64,000 nucleotides of DNA from Otis tarda (taxonomy: Eukaryota > Chordata > Aves > Otidiformes > Otididae), in contig CM048591.1 in NCBI GenBank assembly GCA_026413225.1, forward strand, positions 44,497,303 to 44,561,302, read 5' to 3'. A program made the translations under genes and the position numbers. Each line of letters opens with the position of its first letter. Position 1 is the stretch's first letter. This document shows positions 35,849 to 47,796 of the stretch, in pieces. Below the pieces are notes generated by a model. The model worked only from the letters and a program-made list of their open reading frames with translations. It was not told where the DNA came from and did not search any database.

Positions 35849-38800
35849 CTAGAAGACAAAAATCAAAATGGCAATAGTCAGTCCAGGCAATGCTGAGAAT
35901 CATGAAAACTAAGTATATTTGGTGTCTTGTTTAAAACCAATCAACATTCCAAGTACCCAAATTTCATAGAAACTTTTGACTCAAGAATGAAATTCTGCAA
36001 ATTTTTCTGTTAAACAAAACACAGCCATTACTGTATTTGCCCAGTTTGAGTGCTTTCTCCATAGTTCATGTTTGCATTGTGCCCTTTGCACAGAGATAAA
36101 GCTCGTATGTAAGACACAACCTTCAACAAGGCAACAGACCACATAGGCCTGTGTGAAAAGAACAGAAAAACACTGTCTCTGAGTGTGCCATTAGGTTTCT
36201 CTAATGAATAACCACACCTTATCTGCAACCTGAAGCAACAATTTACGGACAATTACAAAACAGATGAAAGGTCTTTGCTGAATAAACAATGCCCTTGTCA
36301 ACCTGTAAGTGTGTGATCTTCCCTGACTGACTGAAGTCCTGGCAGAGGCAGCCAGGCATAGCTCCTCCAGACCAGGCAGTGCTACCAGATGTGCAGATGG
36401 TTTTCTTTTTGGTACAGCTTCTTGTAAGGGGCACACTACATTTAGGCTTTGTACATACTAGCTTCTAATAGGAAATTCATGGTAATATGGGTTGATTTGC
36501 TTTGTAAGGTTTCGCTTGGTTGGGGCCAGCACGGTTGGGGCTGAGATGGTGCAGAGAAGCCTGTTTGAACAGCTCATGCTCTCGTACTTTCCATAATCTG
36601 AACGTGTTTGCAGATAAACAGACATCAGTATAGCTGAAACAGGTTAGCAGCAGCCCTAAAGTAGGTGTCTGACAAGGGCTTACTGTCACTCGTAACAGTG
36701 TGCAAGGGGTGGCCCTATCCACACACCAGAAATGCAAGCTACCAAGTTATAAAACACATGTTCTGCAATAAAATACCGATCTGTGACAGTGAAATACCTG
36801 TGTAATGTACCATTTTCTATAGTTGGCTTATTCAAGTTTACCTTTCCTTTAGGACTTTTGGAGTTAGCAGGATACAGAAAGATTCCTCCATACACTAGTG
36901 TGCGATGCACATCAGCCACCATAGATCCTATGTACCTCCCACCGTATGGTGAACTGCCATCCTACAGAAAGACATTGAAATGAACGTAACTCTCAAGCAC
37001 ACTAGGTGAATATTCCCAGCCTACCCTGCCCCTTAGTGGTCCTAACATCTAACTCCTCCAAATTGTGATGCATTGACAATATTCAAAGTAGTTTTGGAGA
37101 AAATTTCAGTTTTCTAATTGGGAACATCCAAGGAAAAAGACAGACAGAAAATTTCAGGATAGATAAGTGCCAGTGCCAACAACACAAAATGCATCTCAGC
37201 TCTCCATCAGTGCTCTAATTCTTGAAAAATATTGCATTTCTAGTAGCAAAAAGATCGAGTGCTAGGAACTGACATCCAAGTTTTTTCTTTTGTAGCAGAA
37301 AAAAAAATATCAAAGAAAAAAAGAAGTGATATTCCCTACTTCTATCTGTTTATGCCAGCTCTTATGACTTTTTTTTTGGTACGAAAAAGTTAGTAGTTAA
37401 CTACTGATATTATTTCCTTATTATATTCCAGAGAGTACAATTTAATATCTAAATAAACAACACCTTAAGCCTGACAAGATGCTAGATGAAAACATCAGTC
37501 CTTGTTCAAAGTAAGAACAGGAAGTCGAGAAGGAACACAAACACGTAACAATAGCGAACGTTTACACTTCACTGTCCATGTGATCGCTCCAGTGACAACA
37601 AGCGTAAGGCATGAGAATGGAATTTTACAGGCACTCCTTAGAGCTTCAGGCCTCCTAACACCAGGAAACTGCAGGACCACAAAGTGGACTCTGAAACTAC
37701 ACCAGCTTTCCAAGTGAGAGGCCCCCTCAGGTTCCAGCTTGTGTTACCCACTGAGCGATGACCTACTGCCATCCCCACTCGGCTCCTCGTCTACTCCGGT
37801 GCTGCAGTGAGGAAGAAGCAATCTAACATATATGTAGATTAAATTTCTTCATCACCAGATGAGACTTCCTCTCGACTACCTAATGCCCAGTTTTGCTTCC
37901 AGCACCATTATGTAGGCCGTCAGCCAGGAAGGAAGATTTAGAAAAAAAAAAAAAAGAAAAAAGACAAAAAAAAGAAAGAGAAAGAAAACCCATAAAAGAG
38001 GTGCAGTGCAGTACTGAAGGATGGTGACATCTCTGGTCACTTCAACTGCTGCTCTAATTAACAGGAAGATACATTTTAAATAGATAGGAAAACAAGCTCT
38101 GAACAGTGCATGAGATAGTGATTGATCATAAAGTTGGAAATTATGAGTGTTGCATGTCATCAGAAAGTTCTTCTGAAATGGGATCTTTTACCTCAGGGAA
38201 TTTCTTCTTTTTGAGATACTCTGTGACTGCAGGATCAAAGTATTTAGCATAGCCTTCATTAAGACTGTAGATATTTCCCTTCTTTTTGATCTTTACATCC
38301 CTATCCACCAAAATGAATTCTCCAATTGCCTAACAAGAAGAAAGAAAAATGATTTGTTAATGTTAATTGCTCATTTATGTACAAACCAATGCAAAAAAAA
38401 ACCAATCATACACACAATTAAGGAAAAATTTACTACAGCTGCCACTTTCTTTAATAATTCTGTACCTATTTGAAGTCTGGATGTGACGTGTTTTGTTTAT
38501 CCATAAAGTATAGACAGAGCATGAATCCTGGGGTCATGCAAGCTTCTTCATACTACAAATCCCAGCTCTCTATCACTTTTCTATGTCAAAAAAATGCTGT
38601 TACCTGTAAATTTATTTAGGTCTCCACTCTTTTGCTAGACTTACAATAAAAGTACAGCTCTGAGGAGTTTGGAAACGGAGAATGTCGGCTGAAGCAATGC
38701 ATAAACACCTTCAAATAGCTGTAGATAGTAATAAATTCCAGTTTGTCTTAGCTTGGGCTAACTGGAAACCTGGAGTCTAGAGCGTCAATCTCTGTAACTA

Positions 38801-41800
38801 AGGACTGGTCTGTTTAGTTTTTGCTAAAGTAAATTTCCAAGTTAGTGCTAAAAATAAACAAAGTAACATGCATGCATGTTCAAAGTTAAATCTGCTATCT
38901 GAGCGTAGACAAAAATGCATGCAGCTACTTAGGCTGTTACTTAACAGGGAACACCAAGTTTTATTTCCTGATGCTTGACCACTGCAGGTTCTAAAAATTT
39001 AATACTGGCAGGTGGCACAGCCTGATTAACTGACCAAAAAAAAAAACCAGGTCACTACAGCAAACTAGTGTTAGCTGTGGTTAGTGTGACTTTTATTTTG
39101 GAACTCATACAGTCAATGCGCGCTAGAATATCAGACGCACCCGCACATCTCACTTACTCTTTTACACATCATGGTGGGATCTGAAAACACAGAAGAAGGT
39201 TAAATATTTCTGCTTCTCTGGTTTACTAAGGTCCTAGCATTAAGGACAAGACCAACAAGTCTTAAAGGGCGTTCTGCATTGCAGAGAACAACTCATTTTA
39301 AATATCACATGATTTGGCACATGCTGCATATTTGTCTCACTGACTCAGCTATCTTCCCATTGTTGAATCACATACAGCACTGCTACAGCAGGCAGGCAGA
39401 ATGCAAAAATCTCTTGAAATTATTGCTGATGGGTTATTAAATGTACTTCATTTCTCTATGTTAGCCTGAAAATTGCTCCTCTTTTTGATTTTTTGAGGGG
39501 GCAAACAGTTCTTACAGACAGTACCTTGTTATCTCTAATAAAGAAACAGAAGACATTCTCACCGGATCCAGCATGAAACAGTTGACACCTCCAGCAGAAG
39601 TGGCCAGTACCAGCATTGTGGCACTCCCATAGAGAGCATAACCAGCTGCCACAAGATTACGCCCAGGCTGTAAAGCGTCTTTTCCAGAAGGTTCATCAGG
39701 GGACATCTAGGAAAAAAAAGGAACATAGTCAACTTTATTTCATTTCTGTAGCTGGTACATAACTGGACTCTCTGGGATAGGGACGGTCTCCCACTCCATG
39801 CATGAGACGGCACAAATGCTTCCATGATCCGCAACTGAGATTCCTACTGGATGAACTAATACAAATTATATGGAGGAGATAAACACATGGATCTAGAAAT
39901 GAGCTTGTATAAGCCTGGTTGGAATGCAGGAAGCAGGAAAGGATTAAGAGGATAATACAGAGCTGTGTACCTCCTGGCAGGTGATGATGAACACAGCTCA
40001 GAGGAAAACTCAGAGGCACAGTTAAAAAGCAAGCAATGAAATATGACTCCTGGAGTTCACAGCTCATCAAAAGTTCTTGGGATTTTTTTTTGTTTTCCTT
40101 TGCTTCACACAAAAAATGAAGTTGAAAATAGTTACTTGGGGATGTATGACAACATACAAAAATTGATCAAAATGGACAGTTGTGTGTGTTTTATCTGACT
40201 TACTTTTTCCCTCATCTTGTGACATCTAAGTCCGGTATTTCAAGCTCCTTCAGGCAAATTTTCTGCCTTTCAGACTGAATCAGACACTTCAAAAGCAGGT
40301 GCCATTTCTCAGGTCCGGTTTGTGTTTGATGCCTGTCCTCAGGCTAACAGGACTATTAGTACACAGAACACGAAAACCTGAAAGCACATTCCCCAACTAG
40401 ATGACAACCACGTGGTATTTTGTCTCAATACAAATATTCATGAAGTCTAAGACCTGATTTGTTAGGGGTGATTGCTTTAGCTGCCTAATTAAATATCAGC
40501 CAAGCTTCCATGTACATACAGGCACCTCATCTTCTAAGACAGTAATGCAAATCCCTCACAAATATTTTCCACAAGTGTCTGTGAAATAGCAGATAAAACT
40601 TAAAGCTGGATCTGAAAGTCTGTTTCACAAACAAGTTTAATTCGATTTTATTAAGTCTTCACATGCAATTATATTTCATCTGAAGGTGCACAATAATAGT
40701 TTTTCCTGTCCTACATTAAAGCATTTTACCTTTCTATAGATGGCAAAGATGGTCCCAATGGAAACAAGACAGTCAATGTTCGATGAGCCATCTAGAGGGT
40801 CTATGCAGACTATGTATTTACCCTAGAAAATACAAAAGAGGGAACAACTAGATTAGTGACATCAGTTAGCCACTTCCCCAAATAAAAATACTTCAGTAGG
40901 TAGATTTTCTCAGAGACTTTCAAAGCAATACAAACTAAAAGGCGTTTATAGACTATGAAGGAACTGAAATCCTTGGCCCAGATTTTATTCTTGATTACAA
41001 CTGTGTGATTTGTGCCACAGCAGAAGCTGATAAATCTCTAAGGTAAGTAATAGATGATGAGATGGAAACGGTGAAGTTTTCCTACACAATTTTTAATATA
41101 TAGAAATTAAAAAAAGAGAATATTTTTAATTATTAGTTTAGCTTCATCTATTTAATTAATGCTGATCCATTTTGATAGACATCCTGTAATATCTACCATT
41201 TAGACTACACTTTCTTGTCTCTGACAAAAAGTCTTTCTCAATTATAAGGAAAAAGACAAATGAAGAACAGCCTTTTTCATGTACAGCTAAAATTAGTGAG
41301 ATTAAAAAGGCCTTTAATACCTAACATTCATAAACTATACATTTCACTTTACTGTGTGTTCCACTTTAAACTCCTTAATGAAACTCTGCACTCTGAATGC
41401 ACAGACACTCAGAAATTACCTTAGCCAGTCTGTGGTTTTATCCTGGTTTTTGCCAGGTTTCCTTCCCAAAAAAAAAGAATGGTCCCTGGCTATTGCTGTA
41501 TTAAGGATTCCTGTAGGTACAAGAAATTGCCAGTACAGGGAAAACAGTTGAATCAACTGTACCTTTAAAATAGTTTGTTTTCCTCCTATTTTATCCACAA
41601 TCATTTTAATAATCATGTGTTACAACACTGTTTATTCACTTTTCATTTGTTTTCTGAGTAGGAATTCTGATAAAAACACCACACCAGCTCACATTTAGTT
41701 TAGAAAAGCATTAACACTGAGTCTCCCTAAGTGATCTCTGAGGATCTCAAATCTAAAGCAATCTTTGTTCACCCAATGCCTATAAAATAAATTTTTAACA

Positions 41801-44800
41801 TTTCTCAACAAGGAGAGAGAGAACAGCTTTTACAAAGCAAATGTTCCTATACTTTCTAAATTATATTTTAGTTGCTTGTTTTCACTCAATTTTTACTCAG
41901 ATTTTTACATGATCTCACCAAAATACTAGGTTGGAAAAGGAACTATCACTCAACCAGTGCATGCAGACTTGTGAATATAAATAATAATAAATAAGTAAAA
42001 AATAGTTTTGTTTTATTGTTACTAAGTCTTTCACAGGCTTCAAGGAAAATTTGTTTGAATTAAAGAACCTGAGATTTGACCTGCAAAGAACAGCTCTTCA
42101 GTATCCTACTAACAAAGCTACTTTACAAAATGACTTGACTGATCCAGAGATCAGATGGGATAAACAAGAAATAAGTTTCCTCCACAATTAGGAAAACATG
42201 GGAAAAAAAGAAGGTGGAGAGGAACAACAGAGAAAAAAAAAATAAAACCAATGACCATCAGTTCCAACAGCAGAAATAACAGAAAGGACAAATGTTCACG
42301 GACACTCTCTCCACGCACCTCCCCCCTTAATTTGCCAATATAGAAAAGCAAATGTTTTCTGAAATTTTTAGCTCAGTTTCAGTTTCTCAGATATGAAGAA
42401 ATACACCTGTAAAGGCTGATTTGAAATCAAGCACGGAGAACCTTTGAAGCTACTAACCCTTTTTTCAGTTTCCACTATCACAGCATCTTTGTTTTCTTCT
42501 GACACGATAACACATGTACTGAAGGACGACTTGAGCATGTTAATCACCAGGTCATTGGAAAGGATGTCCAGCTTCTTCACTTGATCTCCTGTCACATTGG
42601 TAGACCCAGCAATTCCATAGCTAGAGCAATGGCAAGAGAGAGCATTTTGTGATAATGGGGCACTAAGTCTTCCAAAGCATCCTGTTTCTGGCAACCTTAT
42701 ATTTGTAAAATGTCTTGTAAAACAAACAGCACTTTTGGATGCTGTCTCAGTTCTCTAAGCCCATTTTTTATGTACTGTCCAGTGGATTCTGGCTGAGACC
42801 TGCTAACAATAGCTGTGGTAGCAGATGTAGAAGACACTGAAAGTGGGGAATACAAAACGAGGGATCACCTTTCAGTAGTTATCGAATTACATGCAAACAT
42901 AGCCAGAGGAGGCTGTGAAGGCTGAATTACAATAATCGTGTTATTAAATGAGCTCTTAAGACCTAAGTACTGCCCCTGAATCCTAGCCTCCGTTATTACA
43001 GCTGCATACCCTAAAAGCTACGCCTTCATTAGAAAACTTATACTTAAAAAGTAACAATAAATCTGATGACACTAGTTATGTTATAACTTCCTGTGTAATT
43101 TGCTCCTGGGTAGCAACACAGTGTAGAAATTGCGGTAGAAATATTTTGCTCACAGATAAATCAACATTTTTGTAGTTCAGCATTTTCAGTTTTCATTTTA
43201 AGTAGTAAACATTTCCTTGGGAATAAAACTGAGAAATACAAATACAAAACACAAACAAAGCCCTGCCAGCTAATCAGAATCAAACCACCTGGCATCAGGA
43301 AGTGCCAGAAGACCTTGTGATAGGTTGATTTCGAAAGCATGTGAAACAGAGAGAGGGGAAGCTTAGCTCTTGAAAGAGGAAAACAATAGCTAGCTCTGCA
43401 CACACTCACATGACTTGTACGTACTTCAGCTAGGATTCATTGATTAGGCTGAATACTGGTATTTCAGATTTTCGTAATGACACTGAACACACTACTTTGA
43501 ATGTACTGCATTTCTTCAGTTTAATGCATGTGACAAAGAAAAAGACCTGGCATAATTCTCTGTCTTTCTCTCTCTTTCTCACTGTAGCCTGAACATTTTT
43601 CTGCAAGTGTGAAAGTGCTTTTAGAAAACAGTGCACTCTGAACACCATGTTTGCAAGCGGAGGCACAAGTCCTCATCCTCAGGGCAAAAACTCCACTCGG
43701 CTTGGCCAGCAGCTACAGCTCTCACACCTCGTCTTTTCGGGAGTCCCAGGAGGCGATGGCAGGGTGCCCTGCCCGGAGCTTGCAGCTGGGAAGGGACTGT
43801 GGCTTCCCCAGCTGTTCTGCACCTTGGCTGCTGGGCAGCACTGAGCTTACAGCTGAGCCTGGGGACGATCCAAAAAAATGGGCCCCCGTGATTCCTACTT
43901 CTTCACACCCCCTGACTGCCAAGCAACATTCCACCACCGGTTATAAAACTTGGTCCCACAGCAGGAGATGTACTGCTGGAGGAGGCTTACAAGTCTGGCT
44001 TGTGAGCCAGGCTGGCTACCTCAGCGCTGATGGAGAGTTGAATCCACTGCAGGGGATCGTACGGCAAAGGTGATCAGCACAGGTATCAAGCCTGTGGGCA
44101 GCCGCTGACAGATACGCACGTAGGACACATCAGGAATGGGACCTTAGACTGTTACAAATCAGGTCACAGATGGGAAACCCTGCTCTTTACTGACAGACAC
44201 AGGAGGCACGTGAAAGGACTAGCACAGAGTGATTAAAAAGCTATCACAGTTACAGAAAGTCCAAAGTCAAGACAGAGGAACATAGTTCAAATATACATGA
44301 AGTGGAGGATTTTTATTCTCTGTTGGAGTTGCTTAGTTCTATTTTATTAACTTCAGTCACCAAATTTTTCAGCTTTCTGACACATTTGGTAGTAAATATT
44401 ACTCTATTGCCAGAGGCCTTTTGCTTGTTATGTTTTCCACTGCATGGTTCGTAGAGGCAAATTCATTTTCTGTCTACTATATTTTCCATTAAGTAATGAA
44501 GCAGCCCATGTCTAAAGCCCTGACAAGCATGCAATTCGGCTTGTTAACAATATATAAAATACTTAGGGTGATTAGTTACCTACAACCAGTTTTAGTTATT
44601 TAACATTTCAAGAGATCTAATTTTCTTCTGATGCCTCTCCAGAGAAACTCCCCTCTGACTGGCTGACTACAGACACTACTGCTCCTAAACAATGCTCTTT
44701 CTAAAAGCCTCAGACATCTGAAGCTTCACAGAGAAACTCAAGTTGCTATGATTCAATACGAAAAAACCCCACTGCATTTGTTTAAACACCTTATAGTATA

Positions 44801-45393
44801 AAATGGTGCTTTGATATTAAGCCCCTGACTACAATGAAAATATTCAGCCATATTTTGACAGGCTTTGTCTTTCAGTCTGTTCAATTGGTCTTCTGGTTCA
44901 AAGCACCCACACCTGATAAGGGTTTGCATGAAGGCCTATCAGCAGCAGACATCTGTCAAAGACTGCATGCCTTGTATTATTAAAAAGTTATAGGATCCAT
45001 TTCGCTTGAGAAAATAAAAGAGTTTGAGACACAAAAGGAGCTACATACAGCTCTGTGCAATGGGGTGAGTGGATGCAACACCCCTCACATGCCTTTCTGA
45101 TGACAATTCCCCCATATCCATCCCCACCACCCTGGAGGTGGCAGGATCCCCTAGACCCACAGGGATGTGGGGCAGTGCGGGATGCTACCAGCGCTCCCCT
45201 ATCCCTGACATCCTGGGACTCACAGGTTGGCGATGCCAGCTTTACGGACAGCGGTGGAGATGGCTTTGATGGCCGTGCAGAGGGAGTTGAGGAGCTGCGT
45301 GAACTCCCCAGTGCCTTTCGCCCGCCTGCCTTCCTCCATCACGAAGCGGGTCATGGTGATGACATTGGTGTCAAAGGCGGAGCGGTCCGTCAT
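35657..45393 (-). CDS. FBP1: Fructose-1,6-bisphosphatase 1 (liver isozyme), 7 coding exons, 339 aa
   Basis: Spliced minus-strand gene: exons 45393-45224, 42620-42458, 40822-40730, 39706-39563, 38329-38192, 36961-36842, 35848-35657 (stop TAG). They total 1020 nt in one open frame. FBP1 catalyses the penultimate committed step of gluconeogenesis in liver and kidney cytosol; it is Mg-dependent and inhibited by AMP and fructose 2,6-bisphosphate (family knowledge). Visible signatures: N-terminal AMP loop GTGEFT at residues 27-32, Glu21 and Gln70 (family Glu20 and Gln69, both liver-type), metal site [10 protein letters not shown] at 119-128, PYGGRY substrate loop, and Lys276, Arg278, Glu282 of the active site. 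The C-terminus [12 protein letters not shown] is FBP1-like. Oddities: Phe31 instead of Leu in the AMP loop, Ile118 before the metal-site Asp, and one extra codon in exon 4. Exon phases equal those of the neighbouring FBP2. Confidence 0.97.
35849..36841 (-). other. FBP1: FBP1 intron 6
   Basis: 993-bp phase-0 intron with canonical ends and no recognised repeat. Confidence 0.9.
36842..36961 (-). CDS. FBP1: FBP1 exon 6 (substrate-binding loop)
   Basis: 40 codons, beginning [20 protein letters not shown] and ending KSPKGK. It contains the fructose-bisphosphate-contacting Arg/Tyr pair and ends on active-site Lys276. Acceptor TTTCTGTAG, donor GTAAAC. Confidence 0.97.
36962..38191 (-). other. FBP1: FBP1 intron 5
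   Basis: 1230-bp phase-0 intron. An A-rich tract at 37939-37986 (a pyrimidine tract in the transcript) lies about 200 nt from the donor. Nothing else was recognised. Confidence 0.9.
38192..38329 (-). CDS. FBP1: FBP1 exon 5
   Basis: 46 codons, beginning [20 protein letters not shown] and ending KKKKFPE. The basic stretch is KKKGN here, against KKKGK in FBP2. Acceptor CTTGTTAG, donor GTAAAA. Confidence 0.97.
38330..39562 (-). other. FBP1: FBP1 intron 4
   Basis: 1233-bp phase-0 intron. It contains a perfect 16-bp palindrome, AACATGCATGCATGTT, at 38865-38880. Confidence 0.9.
38865..38880. repeat. Perfect 16-bp palindrome with tandem GCATG words
   Basis: AACATGCATGCATGTT is identical to its complement. 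In the FBP1 transcript it presents overlapping UGCAUG words, the recognition sequence of RBFOX splicing factors, about 680 nt downstream of exon 4. A role is speculative. Confidence 0.7.
39563..39706 (-). CDS. FBP1: FBP1 exon 4 (one extra codon)
   Basis: 48 codons, beginning [20 protein letters not shown] and ending NCFMLDP. The segment [10 protein letters not shown] is one residue longer than the corresponding FBP2 segment here and, as I recall, than mammalian FBP1. Acceptor TTTTTCCTAG, donor GTGAGA. Confidence 0.96.
39707..40729 (-). other. FBP1: FBP1 intron 3
   Basis: 1023-bp phase-0 intron with canonical ends. No embedded element was recognised. Confidence 0.9.
40730..40822 (-). CDS. FBP1: FBP1 exon 3 (metal-binding site)
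   Basis: 31 codons, [17 protein letters not shown] then [14 protein letters not shown]. The two metal-ligand aspartates are intact. The residue before the first Asp is Ile rather than the Phe seen in FBP2. Acceptor TTTTCTAG, donor GTAAAA. Confidence 0.97.
40823..42457 (-). other. FBP1: FBP1 intron 2
   Basis: 1635-bp phase-0 intron, AT-rich, with a short ATAAATAATAATAAATAAG low-complexity run near 41978-41998. Confidence 0.9.
42458..42620 (-). CDS. FBP1: FBP1 exon 2
   Basis: Acceptor TTGCTCTAG. The first base completes Leu57, then [20 protein letters not shown], ending EKR. It carries Gln70, the liver-type residue at the family position 69 that distinguishes FBP1 from FBP2. Donor GTTAGT. Confidence 0.97.
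42621..45223 (-). other. FBP1: FBP1 intron 1
   Basis: 2603-bp phase-2 intron. A GC-rich island at about 43655-43880 stands out from its AT-rich surroundings; it could be an intronic regulatory element. No transposon was recognised. Confidence 0.85.
45224..45393 (-). CDS. FBP1: FBP1 exon 1 (start codon)
   Basis: The start ATG at 45393 sits in a near-ideal Kozak context, GCCGCCACCATGA. The protein opens [20 protein letters not shown] and continues to AVRKAGIAN. An upstream in-frame extension is open but lacks family similarity, so this ATG was chosen. The exon ends in phase 2 at GTGAGT (45223-45218). Codons are GC-rich, in keeping with the surrounding CpG-rich promoter. Confidence 0.97.
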
Positions 45394-45620
45394 GGTGGCG
45401 GCGAAGGGAAAGTGGAGCCACAAGCCCTCGCCGCTGCCACTACCACCGGTGTGGGCGTGGCGTGGGCGTGTCGTGGGCGTGACCAAAGGGGGCGTGACCA
45501 AGGGGCCTGACCAGAGGTGTGGTCGGGGGGTGGAGGGCGGTGACGAGAGCCCAGGGCAGGCGATAGACCCCACAGTCCCTCCAGGATGGAGGAAAGCGAG
45601 GATGGAGATGAGGATAAGGA
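45394..45620 (-). promoter_or_regulatory. FBP1: FBP1 proximal promoter / 5' UTR, CpG-rich, with phased GTGGGCG array
   Basis: The 230 bp upstream of the FBP1 start are GC-rich and CpG-dense, and no TATA box is evident. Three 11-bp units of the form GTGGGCGTGNC lie head to tail at 45451-45483 (plus-strand reading). One of them contains a perfect EGR-type GCGTGGGCG at 45460-45468; the complementary CACGCCC also suits SP/KLF factors. Next to them are three TGACC half-sites (45480, 45495, 45508) of nuclear-receptor type. The motifs are seen; that the factors bind is inference. The transcription start is not determined. Confidence 0.55.
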
Positions 45621-47792
45621 AAGCAAACCCTGCAAGCATTTTTTTTTTTTTCACTAAACTGTGTCTCATTCCCATGCATTTAGGGAGTAGGGGCAAGCAA
45701 TGCTTGAGGCATCAGGCACACGAACTGCACAGAAAGTGAATCGAGACATGCAATGCTTGCACTTCAGTGCTCACACTCCTGGAAGCATGCCCAAAAATTC
45801 AGAAGTCCGCTTCGTTTCACCGCTTGATTGCAAAACTCCTGAACCTGGCGTGTGGGTTATGGTGAAATGCACACAACTTACAGAGCAAGGTTAGTATCTC
45901 CTGCTTCACAGGAACGCTCTTATCCTGACCCAGCGGTACAGGAAAAACACACATTTAGTAACCAATTCTATCAAGCATTAACTTAGCATCTGTTTAAGGA
46001 GATCGTGCTAACCTCACGTGCATCTAACACCATAAAATGGCACAAAGTTGCAGGGAAACTGCCACTGGACCCAAAGAGATTTTTCTAACAAGTTCTCCAA
46101 ACCTGTTCAACAGAAAGATGTAGCTCAAGTCCGACTCCAAAAGCTAGAAATTAATGCACCTCATACAAATATCACTGTAAAACACACCCAGGAATGCAGA
46201 CCCTCCTGAGTCTCATTGCTTTTGACTCCAGACCTCCTGACTGTACAGCAAAATCAAGCAATATATTTTGCTGCCAATGTTTGATCGGAAAAATCCTAAT
46301 AGCAGTAAGTGAAACCAGGTTCACCAACACCTAACCCGAGATACACTCTTTTACACAGTAATTTGACAAATACAAACCTGGATATGGATGATCTACTCTA
46401 TACAGTGTAGATTTCTCATATGGGTAGTAGTATGAGAAATGTTTGCATTATCTAATAGATAAATCCAAGGAATTTTGACTACTTTTCAGTAGAATATATC
46501 CATGAGTTGGATAAGCACCGTCTCAAATCCTAAAATTGAAACCACAGACTGAAATCACTCCAGGTGGTGTCAAATGCAAGGCAAAAATCTTAAAGTGTGC
46601 ACCACTTTGCATATATGTGTTTCTTCTTTACGCAAAGCACATTGATCATCTATACATTACATACTTCAAAGGTATGCATAAATGTCTTCTCCTGCAAGTG
46701 CACACAACTTTGGCCTAATTGAGCCATGCCCAGAACTATAGATGATCCTGAAGTTATTAGATATAAGTAGCTGTAATGCTCTTCCAAATGAGATATTTCA
46801 GTCTTTGGCAAGTGATCACCAGCCCAGCATCATAAAAATGTTCTTGGAGTGGCAGCTGGATTTTGGCAAATTTACAAAACATTGAAATTAGCTTTTTCTT
46901 TAAGGGTAGACAATGCTTTACAACCACCTATAGCAACTACTTCAGTCGGAATAGTCAAGAAAAATTAATAGCAAAGATCTCATAAAATTTTGGATGAGTG
47001 CACTTAAACTGGGTAGAAGCAAGCAGGCTAGAACAGTAGAACAACCTAGGAATAGATGAGTTGTAGTAACAAACTCCAGTGTTGCTGATTTGGGACAATT
47101 TACTTTAATTGTGATGACCCCAACAAATACCTTCGTAACCTGCAGGAAGAGCTGTACTTCAGTGTAAAATAGCCAAGATCAGTTCAAAATGGTCGCAACC
47201 TCAGGTTTTGGTATCCATGTCTGAAGAGAACTTACCTCTTTCACCTCAGTCACAGCCTATGCATACTTTCCTCAAGTTCTGAGCTGAAACCCATGCCCTT
47301 TTGGAATTGGTGAGGTGAGTACAACAGGAGTTTTATTCCTCCATTCCTACAGTGGAAGCCATCTAGAGACAAGCAAGCTGTGAACTGAAATAGCAATCAT
47401 TTGAAAGGATGCTGGTTTCACACTAGTCCATCCAGATCTCCGGGTTCCACTGTGGGGAACTAGTATAATTTTTTTTTTTTAGCAGATATACTATGCTTGC
47501 AATCTTCTGCTGTCAAGGCAACTCAATATACTATAGATTAACCCATTTCCACACCTGTGGCCTTAGAATATGTGCATATATTGGTCCTTTGTGGGATTTC
47601 ACTGTAGTCTAGAAAGTTGACTTGACACTAAATAATTAAGATCTAATGGTTGAGGGCAGACAAGTTATGAGAATGTAAAGCTTAGTGCCATAACTCGCCT
47701 GATACCTACCCAACTTTTCAGGCAGCATCTGCAGCCTGCAGTGGCTGGGATGCTGCTGGGACAACCGGTTATCTTGCCAAGCTATCTAGCTA
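45621..47792. other. FBP1 distal upstream DNA
   Basis: No gene or repeat was recognised between the FBP1 promoter and the solo LTR. Short open frames lack similarity to anything I know. Confidence 0.5.
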
Positions 47793-47796
47793 AATT

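Noticed and set aside
43631..44073. Plus-strand open frames up to 140 codons in FBP1 intron 1
   Set aside because: Produced by the local GC-rich block; three overlapping frames are open at once and none resembles a known protein.
45055..45739. Long plus-strand open frames of 150-170 codons opposite FBP1 exon 1
   Set aside because: They are antisense shadows of a GC-rich exon and promoter; no family features.
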